Source: Propionibacterium sp.
GTDB lineage: Bacteria > Actinomycetota > Actinomycetes > Propionibacteriales > Propionibacteriaceae
Length of the DNA: 44,070 nucleotides
Assembly: GCA_012517965.1 (NCBI GenBank)
Contig: JAAYTZ010000132.1
Span: 1 to 44,070, forward strand
Direction: 5' to 3'
Position numbers and translations under genes: made by a program. Of the stretch, positions 8,657-18,463 are shown one piece after another (within the stretch, counting starts at the first letter, position 1; each line of letters opens with the position of its first letter). The notes beneath the pieces were generated by a model. The model was not told the origin of the DNA. It searched no databases and was given only the letters and a program-made list of their open reading frames with translations.

Positions 8657-8664
<8 letters not shown>
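7831..8664 (-). CDS. ABC-2 type exporter permease, first subunit
   Basis: 277 residues from TTG 8664, which overlaps the ATPase stop by 8 bases and has GGAG 5 bases upstream; a GTG further in is possible. An amphipathic start (LGWWFFAEGRLLRERPFLGVTIATAVGNPVL) is followed by six hydrophobic segments including the ABC-2 signature region FNFINRLIVMPMFLFAGTFFP, closely parallel to the second permease (MPMFLF matches LLPMFLF there). The two permeases therefore look like diverged duplicates forming a heterodimeric channel. The order ATPase-permease-permease with overlapping ends argues for one translationally coupled operon. Confidence 0.83.
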
Positions 8665-9577
<913 letters not shown>

Positions 9578-9584
9578 GGCCAGC

Positions 9585-9590
9585 AACCTA
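9585..9590 (-). promoter_or_regulatory. Candidate -10 of the ABC exporter operon
   Basis: TAGGTT on the minus strand, 7 bases before GTG 9577. It fits the TANNNT pattern and the leaderless spacing found repeatedly in this window. Confidence 0.45.
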
Positions 9591-9644
9591 GCCCCCGCGG
9601 CCGACAGACCACGAACGCGGCGGCGTCCGGCCGATTCAGTTCAG

Positions 9645-10985
9645 TCAGCGGCTGACGCGGTTGTACCGCAGCGGGTTCGGCCGGCAGGCCGCCTCGAACG
9701 CGATCTGGATGTTGTCGGCGATCGCGCCGTCGGCCCGCAGCTTGAAGAGCTTGTCGACCACCCGGTCACGCACGGTCGCGGGCCCCACGGTGTTGAGGTA
9801 GATCTTCGTGGCCCCCTCGAAGCCGGCCAGCGTCGACACCCGCCACTTGAGCATCACCCGCCACGGCATCGCCAGGTCGACGTCGGCGGGCCGGTAGTGC
9901 CACTCCTCGTTGCAGGGGATGTCGGCCCCGGTGGCCGCGTGCGCCGCATGGAGCAGGTCGGACACGCCCCGCACCTCCTCCTCGGACTGGTCCCACGGGT
10001 CGGAGCGCTCGCTCTTGGAGTAGATCTCGATCGTCGGGTACCGGTGGCCGAAGCCGGCGAACATGATCGCGTGCTCGTTCTCCGCGATCACCAGGTTCTT
10101 GTAGGACGCGTAGTTGACGGCGTACTCGTTGAACACGTTCGGGTTGTCCCGCAGCGCCTGCAGCGCGATCTCGTGCTGCACGCCCCGCTCGTCGATCGCC
10201 ACCAGTTGCTTGTGCAGGTGGTCGAACGACGCGCCGGCCGGCTTGAGCCAGTTCTGGAAGACCGTCACGTAGCGGGCGTACCGGTTGGTGGCGTAGAGCG
10301 CCTGGATCCCGTCGATCGTGAAGGCGGTGAACCGGTAGTGCTCCTCGGGGGTCAAGGTGCCGGACGAGGCGGGCTGGTCGTCGTGGGTCGCCCCGTCGAC
10401 GTAGTGCCGCCGCGCCACGATGATGTCGTGGCCGCCGCCGAAGAAGCCGGACGCGAACTCGACCTTCTTCTCGAAACCGAGCTTGTCGATGGCCTCCTGC
10501 TTGTACCCGGACGCCAGGAGCTTCTTGTCGACCACCTGGACGATGTGCGCCCGACCCTCGGGCGACGCCAGGTACTCGGCCCGGTGCTCGGCCACCCGGG
10601 GCGACAGCACGTAGCCGTAGTTCTGGTGCCAGTAGTCGAACGACAGGATCTCGAACAGGTTCGGGATGCGGCGGAACTCGGCGACGGTGTCGTTGAGGTG
10701 CTCGGCGCAGACCCAGTAGAGGGTCTCCCAGGAGCCGTCGGGACGCCGCACGAGCCGCGCCTTCTCCGGCGGGGTCTTCAGATAGTGGCCGGCGCAGAAG
10801 TCGCAGTGGGCGTCGTGGGCCCCCGCGTCCAGCGGCTTCCGGTTGGGAGAGGGCAGCCCGAGTGGCCGGTTGCCGCGCCCGGGCACCGTCCACACCTCGG
10901 TGCCCGTGAACGGGTTGATTTGCTTGATCGTGCCGTCGGCCATCTCGTTCAGGAACTCGGGCGGGTGCCGGTAGGACTGAATCAT
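9645..10985 (-). CDS. GalT-like HIT-superfamily protein (DUF4921-like)
   Basis: 446 residues from ATG 10985 with GAGGAG 5 bases upstream. The nucleotidyl-transferase-type motif FDHLHKQLVAID (HxHxQ) replaces the HPHxQ of classical galactose-1-phosphate uridylyltransferase; a CDFC pair near residue 65 could help bind zinc. Opening IKQINPFTGTEVWTVPGRGNRP and FFGGGHDIIVARRHY are characteristic. I recognise it as the conserved actinobacterial family usually called DUF4921, whose substrate is, to my knowledge, unassigned. No galactose genes are nearby, so a Leloir role is not supported. A possible -10 TACGGT lies at 11022-11017. Fusion of the nucleotide to an unknown sugar phosphate is a family-based guess. 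Confidence 0.7.
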   Translation of the reverse strand: MIQSYRHPPEFLNEMADGTIKQINPFTGTEVWTVPGRGNRPLGLPSPNRKPLDAGAHDAHCDFCAGHYLKTPPEKARLVRRPDGSWETLYWVCAEHLNDTVAEFRRIPNLFEILSFDYWHQNYGYVLSPRVAEHRAEYLASPEGRAHIVQVVDKKLLASGYKQEAIDKLGFEKKVEFASGFFGGGHDIIVARRHYVDGATHDDQPASSGTLTPEEHYRFTAFTIDGIQALYATNRYARYVTVFQNWLKPAGASFDHLHKQLVAIDERGVQHEIALQALRDNPNVFNEYAVNYASYKNLVIAENEHAIMFAGFGHRYPTIEIYSKSERSDPWDQSEEEVRGVSDLLHAAHAATGADIPCNEEWHYRPADVDLAMPWRVMLKWRVSTLAGFEGATKIYLNTVGPATVRDRVVDKLFKLRADGAIADNIQIAFEAACRPNPLRYNRVSR

Positions 10986-11048
10986 CGGTGCTCCTCAGCG
11001 GATCGAATCCACCTCCACCGTAGCCCTCGGCCGGCCTCCCGGACCGGC

Positions 11049-11837
11049 TCAGCGGGCCGCGAACCAGCGGCGCAACTCGACGACCGTGCCGTGCTCGGCG
11101 AACGGCCCCGTGACGTCGTCGGCGATCGCCTGCACCTCGGGCGGCGCCTCGGCGAGCGCCACCCCCCGGCCCGCCCACTGCAGCATCTCGATGTCGTTGC
11201 GGCCGTCGCCGATCGCGAGGACGTCCGCGGCGTCCACCCCGAGCCCCGCCGCCACGGAGGCCAGCCCGGCCGCCTTGTTGACCCCCGCCGGTGCGATGTC
11301 GAGCCAGGCGGTGGTGCCGACCGAGTAGCTCACCCCCACCATGCCGAGGTCCGCGGCCAGCGTGACGAACTCGCCGTCGGAGGCGTCCGGGTCGCGGATC
11401 ACGAGGCGGGTCGCCGGTTGGCTGGTCAGCCGCTCCAGGCTCACCACCCGGAAGTGGGGGCCGAGTTCACCCTCCGGGAAGGGCCGCGAAACGAGGTAGC
11501 CCTGGCCGACCTCCTCCACGGCGACGATGCACTGCGGTCGTCGGGCGAGCACCCGCTCGATGACGGGCCCCGGGTCGAACGTCGTGAGCTCGTCGACCCG
11601 CACCGGCGGGTAGCGCACCAGCACCGCGCCGTTCGACGTCACGTGCGGGCCGTGCCGCAGCCCGAGGGTGTCGACGTGGTGGCGGGTGCTGTGCCAGCCG
11701 CGCCCGGTCGCGATCACCACGTGGGCGCCGGCCGCCGCGGCGTCCCGGACGGCCGCGACGGCGACCGACGGAATGGCATCACCGGGACCGACGAGGGTGC
11801 CGTCGAGGTCCAGAGCGACGAGGCGGGGCTTCCACAT
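11049..11837 (-). CDS. Cof-type HAD phosphatase
   Basis: 262 residues from ATG 11837 (MWKPRLVALDLDGTLVGPGD), chosen over an in-frame GTG 18 bases upstream because the HAD motif I (DLDGT) then sits in its usual place. Motif II/III and the C-terminal GDGRNDIEMLQWAGRGVALAEAPPEV are complete, so the HAD-IIB (Cof) assignment is firm. These enzymes remove phosphate from sugar phosphates or nucleotides; the specific substrate cannot be read. It lies downstream of serS on the same strand, separated by a large palindrome. Confidence 0.85.
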   Translation of the reverse strand: MWKPRLVALDLDGTLVGPGDAIPSVAVAAVRDAAAAGAHVVIATGRGWHSTRHHVDTLGLRHGPHVTSNGAVLVRYPPVRVDELTTFDPGPVIERVLARRPQCIVAVEEVGQGYLVSRPFPEGELGPHFRVVSLERLTSQPATRLVIRDPDASDGEFVTLAADLGMVGVSYSVGTTAWLDIAPAGVNKAAGLASVAAGLGVDAADVLAIGDGRNDIEMLQWAGRGVALAEAPPEVQAIADDVTGPFAEHGTVVELRRWFAAR

Positions 11838-11903
11838 GCCCCCACGGTCCCACAACCGCCCGGTTCCGGCACATCGGCCGCCCCAGCGGCGCCGCCACCG
11901 CAG

Positions 11904-11951
11904 CAGTGCAGTAGATCCGGTGGGGCAGACGACCCCAGATCTACTGCACTG
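11904..11951. terminator. Large palindrome downstream of serS (terminator or protein-binding site)
   Basis: Perfect 14-bp arms CAGTGCAGTAGATC (11904-11917) and its complement (11938-11951), with inner arms TGGGG/CCCCA (11921-11925 with 11933-11937). No T-run follows on either strand and the arms are unusually AT-balanced for this genome. It lies 36 bases after the serS stop. Confidence 0.5.
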
Positions 11952-11987
11952 TCGGCGACCGGCCAGGGAAGCCGGGCGACGGCACTC

Positions 11988-13262
<1,275 letters not shown>

Positions 13263-13268
13263 GCGGCG

Positions 13269-13274
13269 ATCCTA
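13269..13274 (-). promoter_or_regulatory. Candidate -10 for leaderless serS
   Basis: TAGGAT on the minus strand, 6 bases before GTG 13262. It matches TANNNT and the spacing at which the start codon would be the first transcribed base. Confidence 0.5.
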
Positions 13275-13369
13275 GCGGCCGGGCCCTCGCCGCCCCGCGG
13301 CCGCTCCCCCTGCGACCCGGCGGGGTGGCGGCGACCCGTGGCACGCTAGGGAGGGAGTGAGGAGGGGGC

Positions 13370-14911
13370 ATGCGCGGCAGGGTCGCTCCCACCGCCGTCA
13401 TGACGGCCGGGTTCGGGCTGGCTTTCGCCGCCTGGACCCTCTCGGCGCGCACCCGCTTCCTGGCCGAGCTCGACGCCACCTCGCTCACCCCGGGGGTCAG
13501 CCTCGCCGACGGCTGGGGCCAGCTGATGGCGGCCCTGTCGTTCCTGCTGCACCCGGCCGTCACCTACACGGTCGTCGGCGTCCTGTCGGTGTGGGCCTGG
13601 CGGCGGCGGCTGCGCAACCTGGCGTGGGCGCTGGCGGCGACGATCCCGCTGGGCGTCGGCTCGGAGCGCCTGCTCAAGTCCCTGGTCGCGCGCGAGCGAC
13701 CGCCCACCGCGATTCCCCTGGTGACCGAGGGGTTCGCCTACCCGTCGGGGCACATGATCGCCATGAGCGCTCTGGCGCTGCTCGCGATCGCCATCACGAT
13801 CGTCACCCGGCGGGCCGACCTCGCCGCCTGGGCCGTCCGGGTGGGGGTGCTCGGGCTGTGCGTCGTCGTCGCCTACAACCGCTGGGCGCTGCGCGCGCAC
13901 TACTTCACCGACATCGTGGCCGGCGGCCTGTGGGGCGCCTTCGTGGCGTCGTTCGCGCTGCTGAGCACCGGTGTGCACGTGGTCGCCCCCTGGGCCGGAC
14001 GCCCCCTGCGCGGCGTCCCGCCGACCGTGTTCGTCGTGGTGAACCCGACGAAGGTGCCCGACTGGGAGCTGCTCCGCAAGCACGTCGACGGGGTGGCCCG
14101 CGGGCACGGCTGGGGCCGGCCCCGCTGGCTCGAGACCACCGAGGACGACCCCGGCCTGGCCGCCGCCCGCCAGGCCGTCGCGGCCGGGGCCGACCTCGTC
14201 GTCGCAGCCGGCGGCGACGGCACCGTCCGCTCGGTCGCCCAGGGGCTGGCCGGCACCCGGGCGACGCTCGCCGTGCTGCCGACCGGCACGGGGAACCTCC
14301 TGGCCCGCAACCTCGGCATCCCCCTCGACGTGGCCGACGCCCTCGAGGTCGCCTTCGACGGCCTGCCCACCCACCTCGACCTGGTCGAGGTGCGCGCCGA
14401 TGGCGGCGCGGCCGAGGCGTCCGTCGTCATGGCGGGCATGGGGGTCGACGCGGTGATCATGAGCGAGACCAACCCCGACCTGAAACGCGCCGTCGGGCCC
14501 GCCGCCTACGCCCTGAGCGCGGTCGGGGCCCTGTCCCGCCCGCCCTTCGATCTCGTCGTCAGCCTGGACGGCGGCATCCCCGTCCAGCGGACCGTCGCCC
14601 TGGCCCTGATCGCCAACGTCGGCCAACTCCAGGGCGGCGTCCAGCTGGTGCCGGACGCCCGCCCGGACGACGGCCGCTTCGACGTGCTGTTCGCGCACGC
14701 CCGCGGCCCGGCGGGCTGGGCGAACCTGGCGGGCCGCGTCGTGACCGGCGCCGCCCAGGGCACCGGCCTGGAACGGTGGCAGGGCACCCGAGCGGTCTTC
14801 GAGGCCGGGGAGCCGATCGCCTACCAGATCGACGGGGACACCGCCGGCACCTGCCAGGTGCTGGAGGCCGTCGTCGTCCCCCACGCCCTGACAGTGATGG
14901 TGCCCCGTTAG
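13370..14911 (+). CDS. PAP2 phosphatase - diacylglycerol kinase catalytic domain fusion
   Basis: 513 residues; ATG 13370 follows GGAGGGGGC. Residues 1-205 are a membrane PAP2 phosphatase with five or six helices: KSLVARERP (103-111), PSGH (125-128) and NRWALRAHYFTD (R171, H177, D181). Residues 215-513 are a DAGK_cat/lipid-kinase domain: FVVVNPTK, GGDGTV (281-286) and PTGTGNLLARNLGIP (from 304), ending YQIDGD...VVVPHALTVMVPR. Both active sites look intact, so one polypeptide could dephosphorylate and phosphorylate lipid intermediates (phosphatidate/diacylglycerol or prenyl phosphates). Its stop overlaps that of convergent pheA within TTAG (14908-14911). Substrates are inferred from family only. 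Confidence 0.88.
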   Translation: MRGRVAPTAVMTAGFGLAFAAWTLSARTRFLAELDATSLTPGVSLADGWGQLMAALSFLLHPAVTYTVVGVLSVWAWRRRLRNLAWALAATIPLGVGSERLLKSLVARERPPTAIPLVTEGFAYPSGHMIAMSALALLAIAITIVTRRADLAAWAVRVGVLGLCVVVAYNRWALRAHYFTDIVAGGLWGAFVASFALLSTGVHVVAPWAGRPLRGVPPTVFVVVNPTKVPDWELLRKHVDGVARGHGWGRPRWLETTEDDPGLAAARQAVAAGADLVVAAGGDGTVRSVAQGLAGTRATLAVLPTGTGNLLARNLGIPLDVADALEVAFDGLPTHLDLVEVRADGGAAEASVVMAGMGVDAVIMSETNPDLKRAVGPAAYALSAVGALSRPPFDLVVSLDGGIPVQRTVALALIANVGQLQGGVQLVPDARPDDGRFDVLFAHARGPAGWANLAGRVVTGAAQGTGLERWQGTRAVFEAGEPIAYQIDGDTAGTCQVLEAVVVPHALTVMVPR

Positions 14912-15828
14912 GAGGAAGGCTCCACCCCCATGATGCGGGCGAACCAGCGCTCGGCGTCCTCGAAGTCCTCGTCGGTGAACCCGCGGGCGATGCGGGGCAT
15001 CACGGCGTCCGCGCGCGGATAGGAGCCCAGGAAGGTGACCTTCTTGCAGACCCGGTGGAGGCCCTTCAGGGCCTCGGCCATGCGCGGCTCCGCCACGTGG
15101 CCCTCGGCGTCGATGCTGAAGCAGTAGTCGCCCAGCGACCGCTTGGTCGGGCGCGACTCGATGCGGCACAGGTTCACGCCGCGGCCCGCGAACTGCTCGA
15201 GGATCTCGAGCAGGGCACCGGGCCGGTCGCTGTGCATGTAGGCGACCAGCGTGGTCTTGTCGGAGCCGGTCACCGGCCCAGGGCGGCCCGGCAGGGCCAC
15301 CAGGATGAACCGGGTCAGCGCGCGCTTGTTGTCGGCGATGTTGTCGGCCAACACCTCGAGCCCGTAGGTGTCGGCGGCGACCTGGGCGCAGATGGCCGCC
15401 TGGTAGCGCGACTCCGGGTTGGCGACCTCGGCCGCCGCCGCGGCCGTCGAACCGCCCTCGGTCACCGTGGCCCCCCTGAGGTTCTTGGCGATCCAGCCGC
15501 GGGTCTGGGCGTGGGCGTGCGGGTGGGTGAGGATCTTCCGCACGTCGCCGAGCGTCGTGCCCGGGCGTCCGCACAGCACGAACTGCACCGGGATCACCAC
15601 CTCGCGGATGATCGTCAGCGGATCGCCGCCGGCCAGGTTGTCCAGCGTCGCCGAGACGCCGCCCTCGACCGAGTTCTCGATCGGCACCAGCGCCGCGCGC
15701 ACCTCGCCGGCGCGGACGGCGTCCAGTGCTTGCGGGACGGTGTCGTACGGTCTGATCTCCTCGCCGTCGTTGATGCGCAGCAGCGCCTGCTGCGTGAACG
15801 TCCCCGCGGGACCGAAGTAGCCGAGCAC
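14908..15828 (-). CDS. pheA: Prephenate dehydratase
   Basis: 306 residues. The PDT domain opens LGYFGPAGTFTQQAL, contains PIENSVEGGV and ends with NKRALTRFILV, the catalytic TRF motif. The ACT domain (about 200-280) has the phenylalanine-binding motifs GALLEILE and RIESRPTK, so feedback inhibition by L-Phe is expected. It converts prephenate to phenylpyruvate; there is no fused chorismate mutase, as is usual in actinobacteria. GTG 15828 is 6 bases after TAGACT with no ribosome binding site, so the message is probably leaderless. Two 13-base direct repeats cover the -35 region. Confidence 0.95.
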   Translation of the reverse strand: MLGYFGPAGTFTQQALLRINDGEEIRPYDTVPQALDAVRAGEVRAALVPIENSVEGGVSATLDNLAGGDPLTIIREVVIPVQFVLCGRPGTTLGDVRKILTHPHAHAQTRGWIAKNLRGATVTEGGSTAAAAAEVANPESRYQAAICAQVAADTYGLEVLADNIADNKRALTRFILVALPGRPGPVTGSDKTTLVAYMHSDRPGALLEILEQFAGRGVNLCRIESRPTKRSLGDYCFSIDAEGHVAEPRMAEALKGLHRVCKKVTFLGSYPRADAVMPRIARGFTDEDFEDAERWFARIMGVEPSS

Positions 15829-15834
15829 GGCGGC

Positions 15835-15885
15835 AGTCTAGGGGGCAGGCCGCCGATCCCCTGCCCTTCCCGCGATCCCCTGCCC
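15835..15885 (-). promoter_or_regulatory. pheA promoter region with a tandem 13-base direct repeat
   Basis: On the minus strand TAGACT (15840-15835) ends 6 bases before GTG 15828. Upstream, GGGCAGGGGATCG occurs twice exactly, at 15866-15854 and 15885-15873, 19 bases apart; the nearer copy covers the expected -35 position. This looks like a tandem operator or activator site. Confidence 0.5.
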
Positions 15886-15955
15886 CTGCAACGGCAGCGG
15901 ATCGACGGAACCGGGGCGGATCGGAGAGGCGGCGAGGGGCCAGCCGCTCGGGCGG

Positions 15956-17536
15956 TTACGACTGCGGCTGCAGGATCCGTCGGACGCCGCGGGCGACGAA
16001 CGCCCGGGTCGGCAGTTCGTGCCCCGCCGTCCACCACCACCCCATCACGAACAGCAGGACGCCGATCTGGACGCCGGCGCAGGCGATCTCGCGCAGGAAC
16101 CAGGACACCGCGTGCATCTGCGGGCCGAACTCCACCGACCGGGCCGTCACGTAGGCCACCGACAGGGCCGCCCCACGCCACAGCAGCAGCTTGTCGAGAT
16201 GGTTCTTGGCCAGCAGGGCCAGCGGCGCCCAGGCGATCAGGTCGTACCAGGGCAACGAGTACGGCGAGGTGACGATCCAGGCGGCGCAGAGCACCAGGGC
16301 CGTGCGCGTCGCGATCGTCAGCGGGTCGTCGCGCGCCGGCGTCCGCGCCCCCGGCACCGGCGCCCACGGAACCACCCGCGACAGCATCCACGCGATGACG
16401 ACGAGCAACACCCAGCCCAGCACGAGCACGGTGGCCCGTGCGTTCTGGCTGCCCAGGAAGGGCTCGAGGACGAAGACGACCGGGAGCCCCCAGGAGCCCT
16501 GTGAGATGTAGCCGGTGTTCCGCCCGGCGGCGAACAGCGCCTTGGGGGCGAACACGCCGTAGCCGATGGCGATCGGGATCAAGGCGCCGACCCCCAACTG
16601 GACGAGCCTGCGCCAGTCGCGCCGGTACCCCCAGGCCAGCGCGAAGCCGTAGTACACGAGCGACACCTTCACCGTGCCCGCCAGGCCGATGAACAGGCCG
16701 GTCACGAAGGCGCTCCGCCGCACGAAGAACAGCGCGCAGATCGCGAACACCAGCGTCAGCGCCTCGTTGTGGCCGCCGGCGATCACCGCCCAGATCAGCA
16801 GCGGGTTGGCGATCGTGAACAGCACGGCGCGGGTCTGCCGGGCGGCGTCCCCGTGGGCGAGCTTGATCATCACCGCGCTGACGACGATGAACGGCAGCAC
16901 GCCGAACATCTGCAGCCAGAACACCACGTCGTGCATCGAGTCGCCGCCCAGCACGTTCGCGAGCCACTGGCTGAGGGACGCCACCGGCCCATAGACGCTC
17001 GGGGTGTCCTGCCAGGGCCGCTCGGTGTAGATCAGCACCGGGTCGTAGGACTGTCGGAACACCTCCGCCGGCGAAATCTCGTAGGGGTCGAAGCCCTGCC
17101 GCTGGAGGCGTCCGTAGGCCGCGTACATGAGGATGTCCGCCGACGTGAGCGGCGGGACGAGCGCCGTCGCCAGGTTCAACCCCACCCCGACGTAGAACAG
17201 CTTGCGGATCGGCGGCCGCCAGCCCACGTCGATCGCCTTGGAACCCACCCACAGGCCCACCGCCCCCAGGATGATCCCCAGCCAGAGGGCGGGGACCAGG
17301 ATCCACTCGTTGAGCGGCAGGCCGAGGGTGTGACCGACGTCCTTGGGGATGAACCACGGGGGCAGGGGCCCGGTCGCCGGCCCGACGTCGAGCGTGACCG
17401 GCGAGGGCCCGAGGGCGGCGACCACGATGACCAGCCCCACGGACGCCCCGATGAGCGTCAGCGCGACCCGGGACTTGGCCGTCCAGGGGGCGTCCAGGGC
17501 CCGCCGCAGGCGTTCGGCGAGAACGGCGGTGTTCAT
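15956..17536 (-). CDS. GT-C fold glycosyltransferase, MptB/DUF2029-like
   Basis: 526 residues from ATG 17536 with AGGGAG 5 bases upstream. A short cytoplasmic start is followed by about 12 membrane helices. The first large outer loop carries PPLTSADILMYAAYGRLQRQ and FDPYEISP, matching the acidic motif and YxxxGxxPY pattern of polyprenol-phosphomannose-dependent alpha-1,6-mannosyltransferases. NPLLIWAVIAGGHNEALT, GTVKVS and SPYSLPWYDLIAW are further family-like blocks. It is likely to add mannose (or another hexose) from a polyprenyl-phosphate donor to an envelope glycan or lipid, outside the membrane. The exact acceptor is unknown. It follows fpg by 54 bases on the same strand. Confidence 0.72.
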   Translation of the reverse strand: MNTAVLAERLRRALDAPWTAKSRVALTLIGASVGLVIVVAALGPSPVTLDVGPATGPLPPWFIPKDVGHTLGLPLNEWILVPALWLGIILGAVGLWVGSKAIDVGWRPPIRKLFYVGVGLNLATALVPPLTSADILMYAAYGRLQRQGFDPYEISPAEVFRQSYDPVLIYTERPWQDTPSVYGPVASLSQWLANVLGGDSMHDVVFWLQMFGVLPFIVVSAVMIKLAHGDAARQTRAVLFTIANPLLIWAVIAGGHNEALTLVFAICALFFVRRSAFVTGLFIGLAGTVKVSLVYYGFALAWGYRRDWRRLVQLGVGALIPIAIGYGVFAPKALFAAGRNTGYISQGSWGLPVVFVLEPFLGSQNARATVLVLGWVLLVVIAWMLSRVVPWAPVPGARTPARDDPLTIATRTALVLCAAWIVTSPYSLPWYDLIAWAPLALLAKNHLDKLLLWRGAALSVAYVTARSVEFGPQMHAVSWFLREIACAGVQIGVLLFVMGWWWTAGHELPTRAFVARGVRRILQPQS

Positions 17537-17590
17537 GGCGGCTCCCTGCTCGGGCTGCGTCGGGCGATACCAGGCCAAGGGTACGGCCTG

Positions 17591-18463
17591 CTATTTCAGC
17601 AGCCGGGACAGCCGCCGGTCCGCGAGCAGCTTGCCGCCCGTCTGGCAGCCGGGGCAGTAGTTCCAGAACGAGTCGGCGAACGACACCTCGGCGATCGGCG
17701 TGCCGCAGGCGGGGCACGGCTGCCCCTTCCGGCCGTGCACCCGCAGGCTGTTGCGCTTGTCGTCCTTGAGGTCGCGCGGCGGCAGCCCCTGGGCACGGGC
17801 GATGGCGGCCGTGAGCTCGGCCCGCACGGCGGCGTACAGGGTGGCGCGCTGCTCGGCGGTCAGCGACCCCGCCAGCGCGTACGGGCTCAACCGCGCGGCC
17901 TGCAGGATCTCGTCGGAGTAGGCGTTCCCGATGCCGGCGAGGATGCGCTGGTCGCGCAGCACCCCCTTGAGCTGGGTGCGGCCGTGCTCGGCGAGCAGCG
18001 CGGCGAACGCCGCCTCGGTGAAGTCGGACGCCAGCGGGTCCGCGCCGAGGGCCGCGATGCCGGGTACCTGCGCCAGGTCGTCGACGACGTAGAGGGCCAG
18101 CTTCTTCTGGGTGCCGGCCTCGGTGAGGTCGAACCCCCGGACGCCGGCGTCCCCCTCGACGCCGAACCGGAGCGCCAACGGACCCTTCCCGGGCCGCGCC
18201 GTGGCGGCCGGCAGCTCGTCGTACCAGCGCAGCCAGCCGGCGCGCGCCAGGTGGACCACCAGCCACGCCCCGTCGACCCCGATCGCGAGGAACTTGCCGT
18301 GCCGCTCGACCCGCTCGACGTCCTGGCCGAGCAGCGAGCCCAGCGGCACCGCGAAGGTCTTCAGGGCCGGGAACGCGGCCAGCTCCACGCGCGCGACGGT
18401 GCGCCCCACCAGCTCGTGCGCGAGGAAGGACCGCAACCCCTCGACCTCGGGCAGTTCAGGCAT
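17591..18463 (-). CDS. Fpg/Nei-family DNA glycosylase with atypical zinc finger
   Basis: 290 residues from ATG 18463, which restores the obligatory MPELPEVE start (catalytic P2, E3). RHGKFLAI carries the conserved Lys region, LKGVLRDQRILAGIGNAYSDEILQ is the H2TH motif and CPACG...YCPGCQTGGK is the C-terminal zinc finger. The segment just before the second Cys pair reads EVSFADSFWNYCPGCQ, so the usual Arg of the Fpg finger is not where expected. It excises oxidised bases; the missing finger Arg suggests the actinobacterial Fpg2/Nei-like subgroup rather than classical MutM. The start overlaps the aat stop by 8 bases, implying translational coupling. Confidence 0.85.
   Translation of the reverse strand: MPELPEVEGLRSFLAHELVGRTVARVELAAFPALKTFAVPLGSLLGQDVERVERHGKFLAIGVDGAWLVVHLARAGWLRWYDELPAATARPGKGPLALRFGVEGDAGVRGFDLTEAGTQKKLALYVVDDLAQVPGIAALGADPLASDFTEAAFAALLAEHGRTQLKGVLRDQRILAGIGNAYSDEILQAARLSPYALAGSLTAEQRATLYAAVRAELTAAIARAQGLPPRDLKDDKRNSLRVHGRKGQPCPACGTPIAEVSFADSFWNYCPGCQTGGKLLADRRLSRLLK

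Noticed and set aside
13263-13369. T-box or other riboswitch ahead of serS
   Set aside because: The start codon is 6 bases after a -10 hexamer and the whole gap is 107 bases shared with a divergent gene; no room for such a leader.
13357-18266. Very long frames (up to 971 residues) across the PAP2-DAGK, pheA, GT-C and fpg region
   Set aside because: Low-complexity Arg/Pro/Gly translations running over confirmed genes on the other strand or frame.
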